Source: SZUA-430 sp964638635 (GTDB taxonomy: Bacteria > Pseudomonadota > Alphaproteobacteria > Micropepsales > Micropepsaceae). Taken from it: a stretch of 64,000 bases of DNA. Positions 43,785 through 53,151 of the stretch are shown here, one piece after another. Below the pieces are notes generated by a model that ran no database searches, was not told where the DNA came from, and saw nothing but the letters and a program-made list of their open reading frames with translations. A program made the translations under genes and the position numbers. The DNA lies in assembly GCA_964638635.1 (NCBI GenBank), contig CAZXAQ010000002.1, positions 55,486-119,485 of the forward strand, read 5' to 3'. Every line of letters begins with the position of its first letter. Within the stretch, counting starts at the first letter, position 1.

Positions 43785-44811
43785 TCTTGCTCCGTGATGC
43801 TTTCTTTGCGATCCGCGCTAGCGTGCCCACTTCGCGGCGCCACTGTTCGACCGGATGCGCCGGGTAACCCGCGTAGATCTTTCCCGCCTCCAGACTGCGC
43901 GTGACGCCGGACTTGGCGGCAACGATCGTGCCGGCGCCGATCTTGAGGTGATCGGCGACACCCACCTGGCCGCCCAAGACCGCGAAATCGCCGACTTCGC
44001 AGCTGCCCGACATGCCGACTTGTGCGACCACGATGCAGCGCCGGCCGATGCGGTTGTTGTGGCCGATCTGGACGAGATTGTCGATCTTCGTGCCTTCGCC
44101 GATCATCGTGTCGGCGAGCGCACCCCGGTCGATCGCAACATTTGCGCCAATCTCGACGTCGTCTTGGATGATGACGCGGCCAAGCTGCGGAATCTTGAAG
44201 TGGCCCGCGGGGCCGCTCACGTAACTGAAGCCGTCTTGGCCGATGCTCGTACCCGGGTGAACGGTGCAACGGTCGCCGAGCAGCGCATGGCTGATCGACA
44301 CGTGCGGCCCGATATAGGCTTTGTGCCCGATTTGTACGCCGCGCCCAATGACGGCACCGGGACCGATGACGCAGTTGTCGCCGATTTCGACGTTTTCGCC
44401 GATGAAGACGTCGGGCGCGACGACGGTACCTTCGCCGACGCGTGCGGACGCCGCCACTTTTTGGACTGGAGGTTTGGCTTTTGGCCAGATGAGGCCCGCG
44501 TTCGGGTACATTGCGGTTGCGACCTCGGCGAACGCAAGACTTGGTTGACTGCAAACGATGGCGACGGCGCCGACGGGCACACTCGCCGCAAAGGCTTCGG
44601 CGACCAGCACGAAGCCCGCCTTTGTCCGCTCTAAGGCGGTCCGGAACTTCGCGCCTTCGCAATAAGTGAGGTGGTTGGGACCCGCGCTGTCGAGTGCGGC
44701 GACGTCCGCGATCGAATCTTCGCTCGGACGCACGGGTTTGCCGCCCGTCAGCTTGGCGACGCGAGCGAGCGAGAAAGGGCCTGCATTGTCGAAGAAGCGC
44801 GGATCAGCCAT
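43759..44811 (-). CDS. lpxD: UDP-3-O-acylglucosamine N-acyltransferase LpxD
   Basis: 350 residues. The N-terminal uridine-binding domain (about residues 1-100) is followed by a hexapeptide-repeat beta-helix with the catalytic His in LVQIGHNNRIG, and a basic C-terminal tail. It adds the N-linked acyl chain in the third step of lipid A synthesis. The gap to ompH copy 1 (about 103 bp) contains three hairpins. First of the lpx genes in the cluster and 26-bp overlap with fabZ. Confidence 0.96.
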   Translation of the reverse strand: MADPRFFDNAGPFSLARVAKLTGGKPVRPSEDSIADVAALDSAGPNHLTYCEGAKFRTALERTKAGFVLVAEAFAASVPVGAVAIVCSQPSLAFAEVATAMYPNAGLIWPKAKPPVQKVAASARVGEGTVVAPDVFIGENVEIGDNCVIGPGAVIGRGVQIGHKAYIGPHVSISHALLGDRCTVHPGTSIGQDGFSYVSGPAGHFKIPQLGRVIIQDDVEIGANVAIDRGALADTMIGEGTKIDNLVQIGHNNRIGRRCIVVAQVGMSGSCEVGDFAVLGGQVGVADHLKIGAGTIVAAKSGVTRSLEAGKIYAGYPAHPVEQWRREVGTLARIAKKASRSKNERDAGKE

Positions 44812-44826
44812 GAGTGAAATAGCGGA

Positions 44827-44898
44827 AGGGCCGGACCCCTTGCCGGGCCCGGCCCTCTATCGGACTTACGTCCGGGAATATCAAGGGCCGAGGGCCCT
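44827..44898. repeat. Three consecutive hairpins between ompH and lpxD
   Basis: Three inverted repeats fill most of the 103-bp gap: AGGGCCGG with CCGGCCCT (44827-44834 and 44849-44856), CGGAC with GTCCG (about 44861-44874), and AGGGCC-GAG-GGCCCT (44884-44898). No run of T follows on either strand, so this is unlikely to be a plain intrinsic terminator. A transcript-processing or partial attenuation site is possible. Confidence 0.5.
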
Positions 44899-44914
44899 CA
44901 GATACCCCGATTCC

Positions 44915-45562
44915 TTAGCCCGGCGGCTTCGCGCCGCCGGTTGCCGGCTTCGCTACGGCTTTTGGGGCCACGGGCGTTACGGTTACCTTCGGAAGCGCCG
45001 TGTTGAGACGCGTGATGACAGTCGACGTCACGTCGAGCTGCGTCGCACCGAGCACGACCAAACCACGGTCGAGGAGCAAGTTCGCGCCGCGTTCGACCAT
45101 GATCTTCTCAAGGATCGGGCCCAACGCCTTTTCGACTTGCGTACGCGAGTTGGCGAGACCGGTTTGAATCGCAGCTTGGCGGTCCTGCACCTTCTTCTGG
45201 AACGCCGCCCGACGGGTTTCCAATTCCTTGATCTTCTTGTTACGCGCGTCGGGGGTCATGACACCCGCCGTCTTCTGCAACTCGGCAACATCAGCTTGGA
45301 GCTTCTTGTTCTCGGGCGAGAACTCGGCCTCCATCTTCTTCGCCAGAGCTTCGACCTGCGTGTACATGTCTTTGCCAACCGTCGATTGGCGCAGAACCGT
45401 ACCGCGATCCAAGAACAAGATCACCGCTGCTGGCGCCTTGCCCGCGGCAGCTGGCGCCGCAGCAGGTTTCGGCGGCACAGGTTGCGCGATCGCGCTCACC
45501 GCACCGATTGTCAACGCGGCAACCGCAAACGCGGCGCCAGCCCAGAACGTCTTCGTCGTCAT
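44915..45562 (-). CDS. OmpH/Skp-family periplasmic chaperone (copy 1)
   Basis: 215 residues. Signal peptide (about residues 1-27, ending GAVSAIAQP), a linker rich in Ala/Pro, then the Skp-like domain with a long predicted coiled-coil helix (EALAKKMEAEFSPENKKLQADVAELQ and further) and the C-terminal beta strands (AVILFLDRG and RGANLLLDRGLVVLGA). Skp holds unfolded outer-membrane proteins on their way to BamA. ATG 45562 follows GGAGGG; an upstream in-frame ATG at 45580 is possible. A nearly identical copy lies immediately upstream, sharing 65 consecutive residues. lpxD follows after a hairpin-rich gap. Confidence 0.9.
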   Translation of the reverse strand: MTTKTFWAGAAFAVAALTIGAVSAIAQPVPPKPAAAPAAAGKAPAAVILFLDRGTVLRQSTVGKDMYTQVEALAKKMEAEFSPENKKLQADVAELQKTAGVMTPDARNKKIKELETRRAAFQKKVQDRQAAIQTGLANSRTQVEKALGPILEKIMVERGANLLLDRGLVVLGATQLDVTSTVITRLNTALPKVTVTPVAPKAVAKPATGGAKPPG

Positions 45563-45580
45563 TGTCGTCAATCCCTCCAT

Positions 45581-46246
45581 TTAGCCGTTCGGCTTGCCGG
45601 CAGCTGGCTTCGCAACCGCTTTCGGCGCAACTGGCGTTACCGTCACCTTGGGCAACGCCGTGTTCAAACGCTGTATGACCGCCGCAGTCACGTCCAAGTC
45701 GGTCGCACCGAGAACCACAAGGCCCCGGTCGAGCAACAGGTTGGCGCCGCGTTCGACCATGATCTTCTCGAGGATCGGGCCCAAAGCCTTTTCGACCTGA
45801 GTGCGCGAGTTCGCGAGACCGGTTTGGATCGCCGCCTGGCGGTCCTGCACCTTCTTCTGGAAAGCCGCGCGGCGAGTTTCCAGTTCTTTGATTTTCTGCT
45901 GACGAACCTCTGCCGAGAGAACGGCCGCCTGGCTCTGCAGTTGCTGCACGTCGGCCTGCAGTTTTTTGTTTTCGGGCGCGAAGTCGGCTTCCATCTTCTT
46001 CGCGAGAGCTTCGACTTGGCTGTACATCCCCTTGCCGACTGCGGATTGGCGCAGAACGGTGCCGCGGTCGAGGAACAAGATCACGGCCGTCGGGGCGCGG
46101 CCGGTGGCCGCTGCGGCGGGTTTCGCGCCCGCCGGTACTGCTGCCGGCTTCGCCGGCACGGGCTGCGCCGACGTGGCGACAGCCCCAAGCATTAGTGTTA
46201 CCGCAGCGAATGCGGCTACGGCCCAAAGGGCCTTAGGCGTCTTCAT
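45581..46246 (-). CDS. OmpH/Skp-family periplasmic chaperone (copy 2)
   Basis: 221 residues with a signal peptide (about residues 1-28), a Pro/Ala-rich linker, and the same Skp-like coiled-coil domain as copy 1. From KIKELE to VVLGAT, 65 residues are identical to copy 1, while the corresponding DNA differs at about two dozen mostly third-codon positions. It lies right after bamA (24 bp), the canonical place of the bamA-skp pair. The spacing between the copies is short and both face left, consistent with an ancient tandem duplication maintained by selection. Confidence 0.9.
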   Translation of the reverse strand: MKTPKALWAVAAFAAVTLMLGAVATSAQPVPAKPAAVPAGAKPAAAATGRAPTAVILFLDRGTVLRQSAVGKGMYSQVEALAKKMEADFAPENKKLQADVQQLQSQAAVLSAEVRQQKIKELETRRAAFQKKVQDRQAAIQTGLANSRTQVEKALGPILEKIMVERGANLLLDRGLVVLGATDLDVTAAVIQRLNTALPKVTVTPVAPKAVAKPAAGKPNG

Positions 46247-46270
46247 GTAAGTGTGTCTCCTGGAGCGAAC

Positions 46271-48577
46271 CTAAAACTTCGTACCGGCGCTAAAGCGGAA
46301 GCCCTCAGTTTGGTCGTAGTCTTCTTTGTTTAGAATCTGGGAGAAATCAAGCCGTACCGGACCGAATGGCGAGTTCCAATACACGCTCACACCTGCGGAC
46401 GCTCGTAGCGACAAATCGTCCACAATGCAGACGTCGGTGATCAGGTCAGGCGTGTTGTCAACACATGCGGGCTTGTCCTTGACCATGCCGACCGTACCAA
46501 AATCGGTGAACAGCGCTGTCTTGATTCCGAGTTCGTCGGGCAAGAAGTTCGGGAAGCGGAGTTCGACGGTACCGATTGCGTATACTTCGCCGCCAACCGC
46601 GGGCGGGGTGCCGTTGTCAGGCGCAACATCGCGCGGACCGATGCCCGACGTCTTGAAACCGCGGAAAGAACCGCCGCCTTTGACGAACCGATCGTTCGGA
46701 TCGAGCAACCCGTCGCCATACGCGACGATGTAACCGCCGGTGGCAGCAACGTTGAGGATGAGGTCATCGAACCACAGACGCTTGTACCAATTCGCGCTGA
46801 GTTCAGTCTTGAAATACCGCTTGTCGCCGCCGAGGCCCGAAACGTCACCGCTTAGGGTGAAGTCGAAGCCGTTCTTCGGCTCGATCGGATCGTCCTTCTC
46901 GTCGTAGGCGTAAGTGAACCCGACGTAAGAGAGCGTCGTCACACCCTCGGTGACCGTGGACGGGCCATTCTTTTGGATGTCGTCTTGCCGAAGCGTGTAG
47001 CGCAGGCCAAGGCGGCCGTACTCCGAAAGCGGGAAGCCAAGCCGCAGACCGATGCCGCGAATGTCGGCTTCAAAGTTCTGTTCGTCGTAGACCGAGTGCG
47101 TGTTGTAAAGGTCGAAACCGGCCGACATGTTGCGGTCGAGGAAATACGGCTCCGTGAAGCGCAAATCGATCTGCTGACGGATGCTTGAGATGGAGACCTG
47201 GAGGCGCAGGAACTGGCCACGGCCAAGCAGGTTCTTTTCCGTCAAGCTCACCGCGCCCACGACGTTGTCAGCGGAAGAGAAGCCGGCGCTGACCGAAAAC
47301 TCGCCAGTCGATTGCTCCTCCACCTCAACGTTCAAGACCGTGCGGTCGCCCGAGGAGCCAGGCTCTTCGTTGATCTCGACTTTCTTGAAGAAGCCGAGAC
47401 CGCGAATGCGCGAACGGGAGCGGTTGACAAGCACGCGATTGAACGCGTCGCCTTCCACGAGGCGGATTTCGCGACGAATGACCTTGTCGAGCGTGCGCGT
47501 GTTGCCGACGATGTTGATGCGTTCGATGTAGACGCGCGGGCCCTCTTCCATCTTGAAGACGACGTCGACGGTTTTCGATTCTTTGTTGCGGCGGACGCGC
47601 GGGCGAATGTCCACGAAGGCATAGCCCTTCGTGCCGGCGGCCAGCGTGAGCGCATCGACGCTCTTGTCGATCAGTTCGGCGTTGTATTGTTCGCCGCCTT
47701 CGAAGCGGATCAGCTGCTGCAGTTCGCTGATCGGAACATCCTTCAGCTTCGTGTCGATTTCGACCTTGCCAAAATTGTACTTGTCACCCTCTTCGATCGT
47801 GAAGGTGATGTAGAAGCCGCTGCGGTCGGGCGCGAGCTCGGCAACGGCCGATATGACGCGGAAGTCCGCATAGCCCTGGCTCAGGTAGTAGCGGCGCAGC
47901 TGCTCGCGGTCGAACGTCAGGCGATCGGGATCGTAGTTGTCGTTCGACTGCAGGAAGTTCCACCAGATCGATTCCGTGGTCGCGATCTTGTCGCGCAGCG
48001 TGCCGTCGCTGAATGCTTTGTTGCCGATGAAGATGATGCGGCTGACCCCGGTCGTCGGGCCTTCGTTGATTTCAAAGACGAGGTCGACGCGGTTCTGCGC
48101 GAGCTGAACCGTTTTCGGTTCCACCTGCGCCGCGAAGCGACCGGAGCGACGATAGATTTCGATGATGCGCTGGACGTCCGACTGAACCTTCGAGCGCGTG
48201 AAGACCATGCGCGGCTTCAGCTGAACTTCGTCGGTCAGCGTCTTGTCGGAGGTTTTGGAATTCCCCTCGAACGCAATCCGATTGATGATCGGGTTCTCGA
48301 CCACCTTCACCGTCACGGTTCCGTTCGATTGCTGGATTTGGACGTCGGCGAACAGGCCGGTTTGGTAGAGCGTCTTTAGCGACTGGTCGACTTGCTGCTG
48401 CGAATACGCGACGCCTTCGCGGATGACCATGTACGAAAGAACGGTCGATTCCTCGATGCGCTGATTGCCTTCAACGTTTATGCGCGTAACGACCGGCCCG
48501 TCCTGAGCGGCGGCTGGCGCTACGGCGACGATTAGGGCGACCAAGAGCGCCAACGCCGTTCCAACTACTCTTTTCAT
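46271..48577 (-). CDS. bamA: Outer-membrane protein assembly factor BamA
   Basis: 768 residues. Signal peptide (about residues 1-24), five POTRA domains (repeats such as INVEGNQRIEESTVLSYM and IAFEGNSKTSDKTL), and a C-terminal 16-stranded barrel ending in Phe (FSAGTKF). It inserts beta-barrel proteins into the outer membrane. ATG 48577 gives the signal peptide directly; the frame is open from 48616. It lies between rseP and the OmpH genes, as usual. The conserved VRGF-type loop appears as FRGFKTSGIGPRD. Confidence 0.97.
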   Translation of the reverse strand: MKRVVGTALALLVALIVAVAPAAAQDGPVVTRINVEGNQRIEESTVLSYMVIREGVAYSQQQVDQSLKTLYQTGLFADVQIQQSNGTVTVKVVENPIINRIAFEGNSKTSDKTLTDEVQLKPRMVFTRSKVQSDVQRIIEIYRRSGRFAAQVEPKTVQLAQNRVDLVFEINEGPTTGVSRIIFIGNKAFSDGTLRDKIATTESIWWNFLQSNDNYDPDRLTFDREQLRRYYLSQGYADFRVISAVAELAPDRSGFYITFTIEEGDKYNFGKVEIDTKLKDVPISELQQLIRFEGGEQYNAELIDKSVDALTLAAGTKGYAFVDIRPRVRRNKESKTVDVVFKMEEGPRVYIERINIVGNTRTLDKVIRREIRLVEGDAFNRVLVNRSRSRIRGLGFFKKVEINEEPGSSGDRTVLNVEVEEQSTGEFSVSAGFSSADNVVGAVSLTEKNLLGRGQFLRLQVSISSIRQQIDLRFTEPYFLDRNMSAGFDLYNTHSVYDEQNFEADIRGIGLRLGFPLSEYGRLGLRYTLRQDDIQKNGPSTVTEGVTTLSYVGFTYAYDEKDDPIEPKNGFDFTLSGDVSGLGGDKRYFKTELSANWYKRLWFDDLILNVAATGGYIVAYGDGLLDPNDRFVKGGGSFRGFKTSGIGPRDVAPDNGTPPAVGGEVYAIGTVELRFPNFLPDELGIKTALFTDFGTVGMVKDKPACVDNTPDLITDVCIVDDLSLRASAGVSVYWNSPFGPVRLDFSQILNKEDYDQTEGFRFSAGTKF

Positions 48578-48621
48578 TCGTGCACGCCCCGGGCCCAAAA
48601 AACTACGTAACTGCAAGCACT

Positions 48622-49764
48622 TCAGAACAGCTTGAACTTCGAGATGTCATTCCAAGTCGCAAAAAGCATCAGACCGACAACGAGTGCGAAGCCGATCCGA
48701 AAGCCAAGCTCTTGCGCGCGTTCCCCCAAAGGACGCCCACGTACAGCTTCTATGCCATAGTACAGGAGATGTCCCCCGTCGAGCATCGGGATGGGAAAAA
48801 GATTAAGTAAACCGATGCTTACGGACAACACCGCCGCCAGGTTGATGAGGTCTACAACCCCAAAGAACACGGCAACTTGGCTAGAAACCGTGGCGATTCC
48901 AATGACCCCGGAAACCTGCTTGTAGTCGCCCGTCCCCGTCAAGAGTTTACCAATAAACTGGCCCGTTATCAGAACGTACCACCTTACGTTCAAATAACCG
49001 CGGTAGACCGACTCTAAGATGCCGTATTTGACGAGGGATTCGACGCTTTCGACCGGCGCGTTTCTGACGCCGATCGCCGGAAGCTGAAGCTTGGCACCAA
49101 GCCCATTTTCGCGCTCAAACGTGACCGGTGTGACCGAAAGGGTCACGCGTTCCGTGCCCCTGAGGATTACAAATTTGAGAGGCACGCCCTCACTCAGTGT
49201 TACGATTTGTGTCAGGTCGCGGAAGCCGAGAATTTTTTGGCCCTGAATCTCCTCAACAATGTCCCCGGGTTTGATGCCGGCACTCTCACCGGGAAGCCCT
49301 TTCATCACCTCGCCAATGCGAGCGGGCACGTCACCGTAGGTCCACGCGAGGATCGTGAAGACCACGAAGGCGAGCATGAAATTGGCAGCAGGTCCGCCAA
49401 CCGCGATGATCGCCTTCTGCCAAAGCGCCTTGTGATGGAATGAGCCTGCGCGCTCTGCGGCCGAGGCATGATCTAGCTTTTCGTGATCAGGGGTACTCGA
49501 CACGCCTTCGTCACCCCAAAACTTCACATAGCCGCCAAGCGGCAGCCAGCCGATCTTCCAATGCGTGCCGTGACGATCCTTGAAGCCCAAAATCGCACGC
49601 CCGAACCCGATCGAGAAACTCTCTACTCGCACGCCAAACCAGCGGGCGGCCAGGAAGTGACCGAGCTCATGCACGAAGACGACAACCGTGATGACCGAAA
49701 CAAAGGCCAGCGCGCCAATCGCAGCGAAGCTCGTCCAACCCAAAATTGTCGTCGGATATTCCAT
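48622..49764 (-). CDS. rseP: Site-2 protease RseP
   Basis: 380 residues. The zinc site HELGH (VFVHELGHFLAARWFG) is in the first transmembrane helix region, a PDZ domain follows (about residues 130-220), then the LDGGH motif (PIPMLDGGHLLYY) near the last helices. It cleaves membrane-spanning anti-sigma factors and signal peptides within the bilayer. Located between dxr and bamA in the conserved order. Confidence 0.96.
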   Translation of the reverse strand: MEYPTTILGWTSFAAIGALAFVSVITVVVFVHELGHFLAARWFGVRVESFSIGFGRAILGFKDRHGTHWKIGWLPLGGYVKFWGDEGVSSTPDHEKLDHASAAERAGSFHHKALWQKAIIAVGGPAANFMLAFVVFTILAWTYGDVPARIGEVMKGLPGESAGIKPGDIVEEIQGQKILGFRDLTQIVTLSEGVPLKFVILRGTERVTLSVTPVTFERENGLGAKLQLPAIGVRNAPVESVESLVKYGILESVYRGYLNVRWYVLITGQFIGKLLTGTGDYKQVSGVIGIATVSSQVAVFFGVVDLINLAAVLSVSIGLLNLFPIPMLDGGHLLYYGIEAVRGRPLGERAQELGFRIGFALVVGLMLFATWNDISKFKLF

Positions 49765-49788
49765 CGTTTCCGTCCCGGTTCTTAGCGT

Positions 49789-50970
49789 TCAGTTTTCGAG
49801 AAGACGTGTCGCCGTGGCGCGGGCAAGTCGATCGAGTTCAAGCGCCTCACCGACCGATGCAGGGCCCTGGCCAACCACATCGCATTGCCGCAACACCGAT
49901 TCTACGACGCGCGGGATGCCCGAAAAGGCCAATTTCCGCGCCAAAAACGCCTCCACTGCGACTTCGTTGGCCGCGTTGAGGATGGTAGGAGCCCCCCTCT
50001 GCCGCCGCAAGGCGTCCTGTGCCAGGGCGAGACAGGGAAATTTGACAGTGTCGGGGGCTTCAAACGAGAGCTGGCCCAAGCTTGCGAGGTTGAGTCGCCG
50101 CGTCGGCGCTTCGATGCGATTGGGATATCCGAGCGTGAAGGCGATGGGCGTGCGCATATCGGGACTGCCCAGCTGCGCCAGTACCGAGCCGTCGACGTAT
50201 GAGACGAGGCTGTGAATGATCGACTCCGGATGCACGACAACCGACAAACGGTCTGGCGGCACGCCGAACAAGTGATGCGCCTCGATCAGCTCGAGGCCTT
50301 TGTTCATCAACGTCGCGGAGTCGACCGAGATCTTCGACCCCATTGACCAGTTTGGGTGTTTGCACGCCTGCTCGGGCGTGGCGTTGGCCATCGCCTCAGC
50401 GGTCCAGGTACGGAACGGCCCGCCGGATGCGGTCAATGTGATCTGCTCGACGGCATGGGCTTGGTCGGCTTCCAAAACCTGGAAGACGGCGTTGTGCTCG
50501 GAGTCGACTGGCAACAGAGTCGCTTTGCTGCGGCGCACTTCCGCCATGAACAAGTCGCCTGCGCAAACGAGGCACTCCTTGTTTGCGAGGGCAACGGTCA
50601 CGCCGCGGCGGACCGCGGCCAATGTCGGGCGCAGGCCTGCCGAGCCGACGATACTGGCCATCACCCAATCGGATTCGAGCGCAGCAGCCGCCTCCACCGT
50701 ATGGGCGCCTGCGGCGGTCTCGATGCCGGTGCCCGAGAGTTCGGTCTTGAGCGCTTGATATTGCGCCGGGTCCGCAATCGCGACGAACTCGGGTTTAAGG
50801 CGGCGCGCTTGCTCGACCAGGTCCCGCAGGTTCGTATTCGCCGTTAGAGCGACGATGCGATAGCTGCCGGGTCTCTTGTTGTTATGGTGCTCGATTAGGT
50901 CGATCGTGTTGACGCCCACAGAGCCCGTGGAGCCCAAGATCGTGACTCTGCGGCCTTGTCGTTCACTCAC
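49789..50970 (-). CDS. dxr: 1-deoxy-D-xylulose 5-phosphate reductoisomerase
   Basis: 393 residues. NADPH-binding TILGSTGSVGVNTID, the metal/substrate region PVDSEHNAVFQ, the flexible loop LTASGGPFR and SVDSATLMNKGLE are conserved. It makes MEP in the non-mevalonate isoprenoid pathway. The start is a GTG at 50970 that overlaps the cdsA stop (GTGA); the upstream ATG frame at 51006 would overlap cdsA further without conserved sequence. Confidence 0.97.
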   Translation of the reverse strand: MSERQGRRVTILGSTGSVGVNTIDLIEHHNNKRPGSYRIVALTANTNLRDLVEQARRLKPEFVAIADPAQYQALKTELSGTGIETAAGAHTVEAAAALESDWVMASIVGSAGLRPTLAAVRRGVTVALANKECLVCAGDLFMAEVRRSKATLLPVDSEHNAVFQVLEADQAHAVEQITLTASGGPFRTWTAEAMANATPEQACKHPNWSMGSKISVDSATLMNKGLELIEAHHLFGVPPDRLSVVVHPESIIHSLVSYVDGSVLAQLGSPDMRTPIAFTLGYPNRIEAPTRRLNLASLGQLSFEAPDTVKFPCLALAQDALRRQRGAPTILNAANEVAVEAFLARKLAFSGIPRVVESVLRQCDVVGQGPASVGEALELDRLARATATRLLEN

Positions 50971-51791
50971 GGCACCATCCACGCCACTGGCGAGATTCCA
51001 GCCCACTCAACATACGCCGCCAGGCCGAGCGTGGCGAACAGCATTCCGTCCAGCCGGTCCAAAGCGCCGCCATGGCCCGGGATGAGGTCGGATGCGTCCT
51101 TCACGCCGAAGGTTCGCTTGAGGCTGGATTCGGCAAGGTCGCCGCATTGCGTCAGGAGCGAGAGTGCGGTTCCGGCAGCCACAAATTTCGCGTCAGCCAT
51201 GCCGCCCGAGACCTGTGCGAAAGCGATGGTCGCAGCGATGCCGGCTGCAAGGCCCGCGACCGCGCCCGCCCACGTCTTGCTGGGCGAGATGTCCGGCGCG
51301 AGTTTCGGCCCGCCGAAGACCGATCCTGCGAGGTAAGCGGCGCTGTCAGTCGCCCACACGACGAGCATTAGCCAGACAACCATTTCGAGCCCGTGCAGCG
51401 GTTGCTGCCGCAGCCATACCAGCGCGAGGCACGGAATGGCGATGTAGGCGATGCCGAGCACGACCCATAGGCCGCGTTCCTGGCGTCCTTGCGCGATCAT
51501 GTTGCCGGCTAGGGCCACGACCAGGATACTGGCGAGCGCCCAATCCGCGTGGCCGAGAGCTAGAAGCGCTTGCGATGCCGCGAGCGCCAGAACGTGAAGC
51601 CCCAAGCGCCAGCCTAATCGTTCGCGGTGCACGATTGCGGTCCACTCAACCGCCATCGCCACGCCTGCCGCGGCGACCCAAACCGCGAGAACCCAATTGC
51701 CGACATAGACCGCTCCCAAGGCGGCCGGAACGAGAACCGCGGCGGCGAGGATGCGAGGCCAGAGACTTGAGCGCTTGACCTCCGCCGTCAC
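50967..51791 (-). CDS. cdsA: Phosphatidate cytidylyltransferase
   Basis: 274 residues, multi-pass membrane protein (about seven or eight helices). The C-terminal signature (ISPSKTWAGAVAGL and HGGALDRLDGMLFA) is intact. It makes CDP-diacylglycerol from phosphatidate and CTP. The GTG start at 51791 overlaps the uppS stop (GTGA). The same GTGA coupling is used again at the cdsA-dxr border, so three genes are tightly linked. Confidence 0.95.
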   Translation of the reverse strand: MTAEVKRSSLWPRILAAAVLVPAALGAVYVGNWVLAVWVAAAGVAMAVEWTAIVHRERLGWRLGLHVLALAASQALLALGHADWALASILVVALAGNMIAQGRQERGLWVVLGIAYIAIPCLALVWLRQQPLHGLEMVVWLMLVVWATDSAAYLAGSVFGGPKLAPDISPSKTWAGAVAGLAAGIAATIAFAQVSGGMADAKFVAAGTALSLLTQCGDLAESSLKRTFGVKDASDLIPGHGGALDRLDGMLFATLGLAAYVEWAGISPVAWMVP

Positions 51792-52537
51792 GAGCGGCCG
51801 CCCGCTGCCGCGGTTAGGCCGCCGAAGCGCCGGTCTCGGTTCCGGTATTCGGCAATTGCCGCAGCCAATTCCGCCTTGCCGAAATCGGGCCACAGCGTGT
51901 TCGTGAACACGAACTCCGAATACGCCGATTGCCAAATCAGGAAATTGCTCAAGCGTTGCTCGCCGGATGTGCGGATGACCAGATCGGGATCGGGGATCCC
52001 AGCCGTCGCAAGGTAGGACACGAAGAGGTCCCGATTCACGGCAGCGGGCGCAATCTTGCCCGCTGCGACATCCTCCGCAATACGCTGTGCCGCCTCCACG
52101 ATTTCGTCCTGACCGCCATAGTTGAAGGCGACGATCAGCTTGAGTTTCGCGTTGTTGCGGGTGCGCTCTTGCGCTTGATCGATGAGGCCGATGATGTCGC
52201 CTTCAAGGTGGGTCTTGGCGCCGATGACGCGAATCTGCACGCCGTTGCGATGCAGTTCTTCGAGGTCGTCTTGCAGGTAGAGCCTAAGGAGCCCCATGAG
52301 GTCGTTGATCTCGGTCTTTGGCCGCTTCCAGTTCTCTGACGAGAAGCTGTAGAGCGTCAGATATTCGAGCCCGAGTTCGGGCGCGGCGCGGACGATGCTG
52401 CGGACGGCTGCGACGCCGGCCCGGTGTCCCATCAGTCGGGGTAAGTGACGTGCCGCGGCCCAACGGCCATTGCCGTCCATGATGATCGCAACATGGCGGG
52501 GCGATGGTCGGTCTTGTTCTGCGGGCGCGGGCGGCAT
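51788..52537 (-). CDS. uppS: Undecaprenyl diphosphate synthase
   Basis: 249 residues, cis-prenyltransferase. The active-site IMDGNGRWA with Asp, GHRAGV, TLYSFSSENWKRP and the C-terminal RTSGEQRLSNFLIWQ with FVFTNTLWPDF are all present. It builds C55-PP for peptidoglycan carriers. Located between frr and cdsA in the conserved order. Confidence 0.97.
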   Translation of the reverse strand: MPPAPAEQDRPSPRHVAIIMDGNGRWAAARHLPRLMGHRAGVAAVRSIVRAAPELGLEYLTLYSFSSENWKRPKTEINDLMGLLRLYLQDDLEELHRNGVQIRVIGAKTHLEGDIIGLIDQAQERTRNNAKLKLIVAFNYGGQDEIVEAAQRIAEDVAAGKIAPAAVNRDLFVSYLATAGIPDPDLVIRTSGEQRLSNFLIWQSAYSEFVFTNTLWPDFGKAELAAAIAEYRNRDRRFGGLTAAAGGRS

Positions 52538-52561
52538 CCGGTTGCGAAAATCAGCGGGCGG

Positions 52562-53128
52562 TTAGACCTGCATGATTTCCTTCTCTTTGGCGGCGAGCGC
52601 GTCATCGATTTCCTTGATGTGCGCGTCGGTCGCCTTTTGAACGAGGTCGTGCTGCTTCTTATGCTCGTCCTCGCTCATTTGATGCTCTTTCTCGAGCTTC
52701 TTCAGATGCTCCATCCCGTCGCGGCGGATATTGCGCACCGCGACGCGCGCGGCTTCGGCATATTTGGCGCCGATCTTCGACAGCTCCTTGCGGCGGTCTT
52801 CGGTGAGCGGGGGGATCGGAATACGCAGCAGCTGGCCATCGACTTGCGGGTTGAGGCCGAGGTTCGCGCTGCGGATCGCCTTGTCGACGGCGATCGCGAG
52901 GCCGCGGTCCCATACCTGCACTGTCAGCAAGCGCGGCTCGGGCGCGTTGATTGTCGCCACTTGGTTCAGCGGCATCGGGCTTCCGTAAGCATCGACATGC
53001 ACGGGTTCGAGCAGCGTCACCGACGCGCGGCCGGTGCGTAGGCCCGCGAACTCGTGCTTCAGCGTCGCCACCGCGCCTTTCATGCGCTTCGTCAAGTCGT
53101 CCATATCGAAGGGTTTCATTTGCGCCAT
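52562..53128 (-). CDS. frr: Ribosome recycling factor
   Basis: 188 residues. Conserved N-terminal stretch MKGAVATLKHEFAGLRTGRAS, LLEPVHVDAYG, and the C-terminal helix with MSEDEHKKQHDLVQKATD. It releases post-termination ribosomes together with EF-G. It lies 23 bp after pyrH and 24 bp before uppS. Confidence 0.97.
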   Translation of the reverse strand: MAQMKPFDMDDLTKRMKGAVATLKHEFAGLRTGRASVTLLEPVHVDAYGSPMPLNQVATINAPEPRLLTVQVWDRGLAIAVDKAIRSANLGLNPQVDGQLLRIPIPPLTEDRRKELSKIGAKYAEAARVAVRNIRRDGMEHLKKLEKEHQMSEDEHKKQHDLVQKATDAHIKEIDDALAAKEKEIMQV

Positions 53129-53151
53129 TGGTGCCTCCCGGCGAAGTTTGC

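Noticed and set aside
44666..46195. A 509-residue open frame on the plus strand across the two OmpH genes and part of lpxD
   Set aside because: It is antisense to genes with clear signal peptides and family motifs, has no recognisable domain, and its internal repeats simply mirror the duplicated ompH genes.
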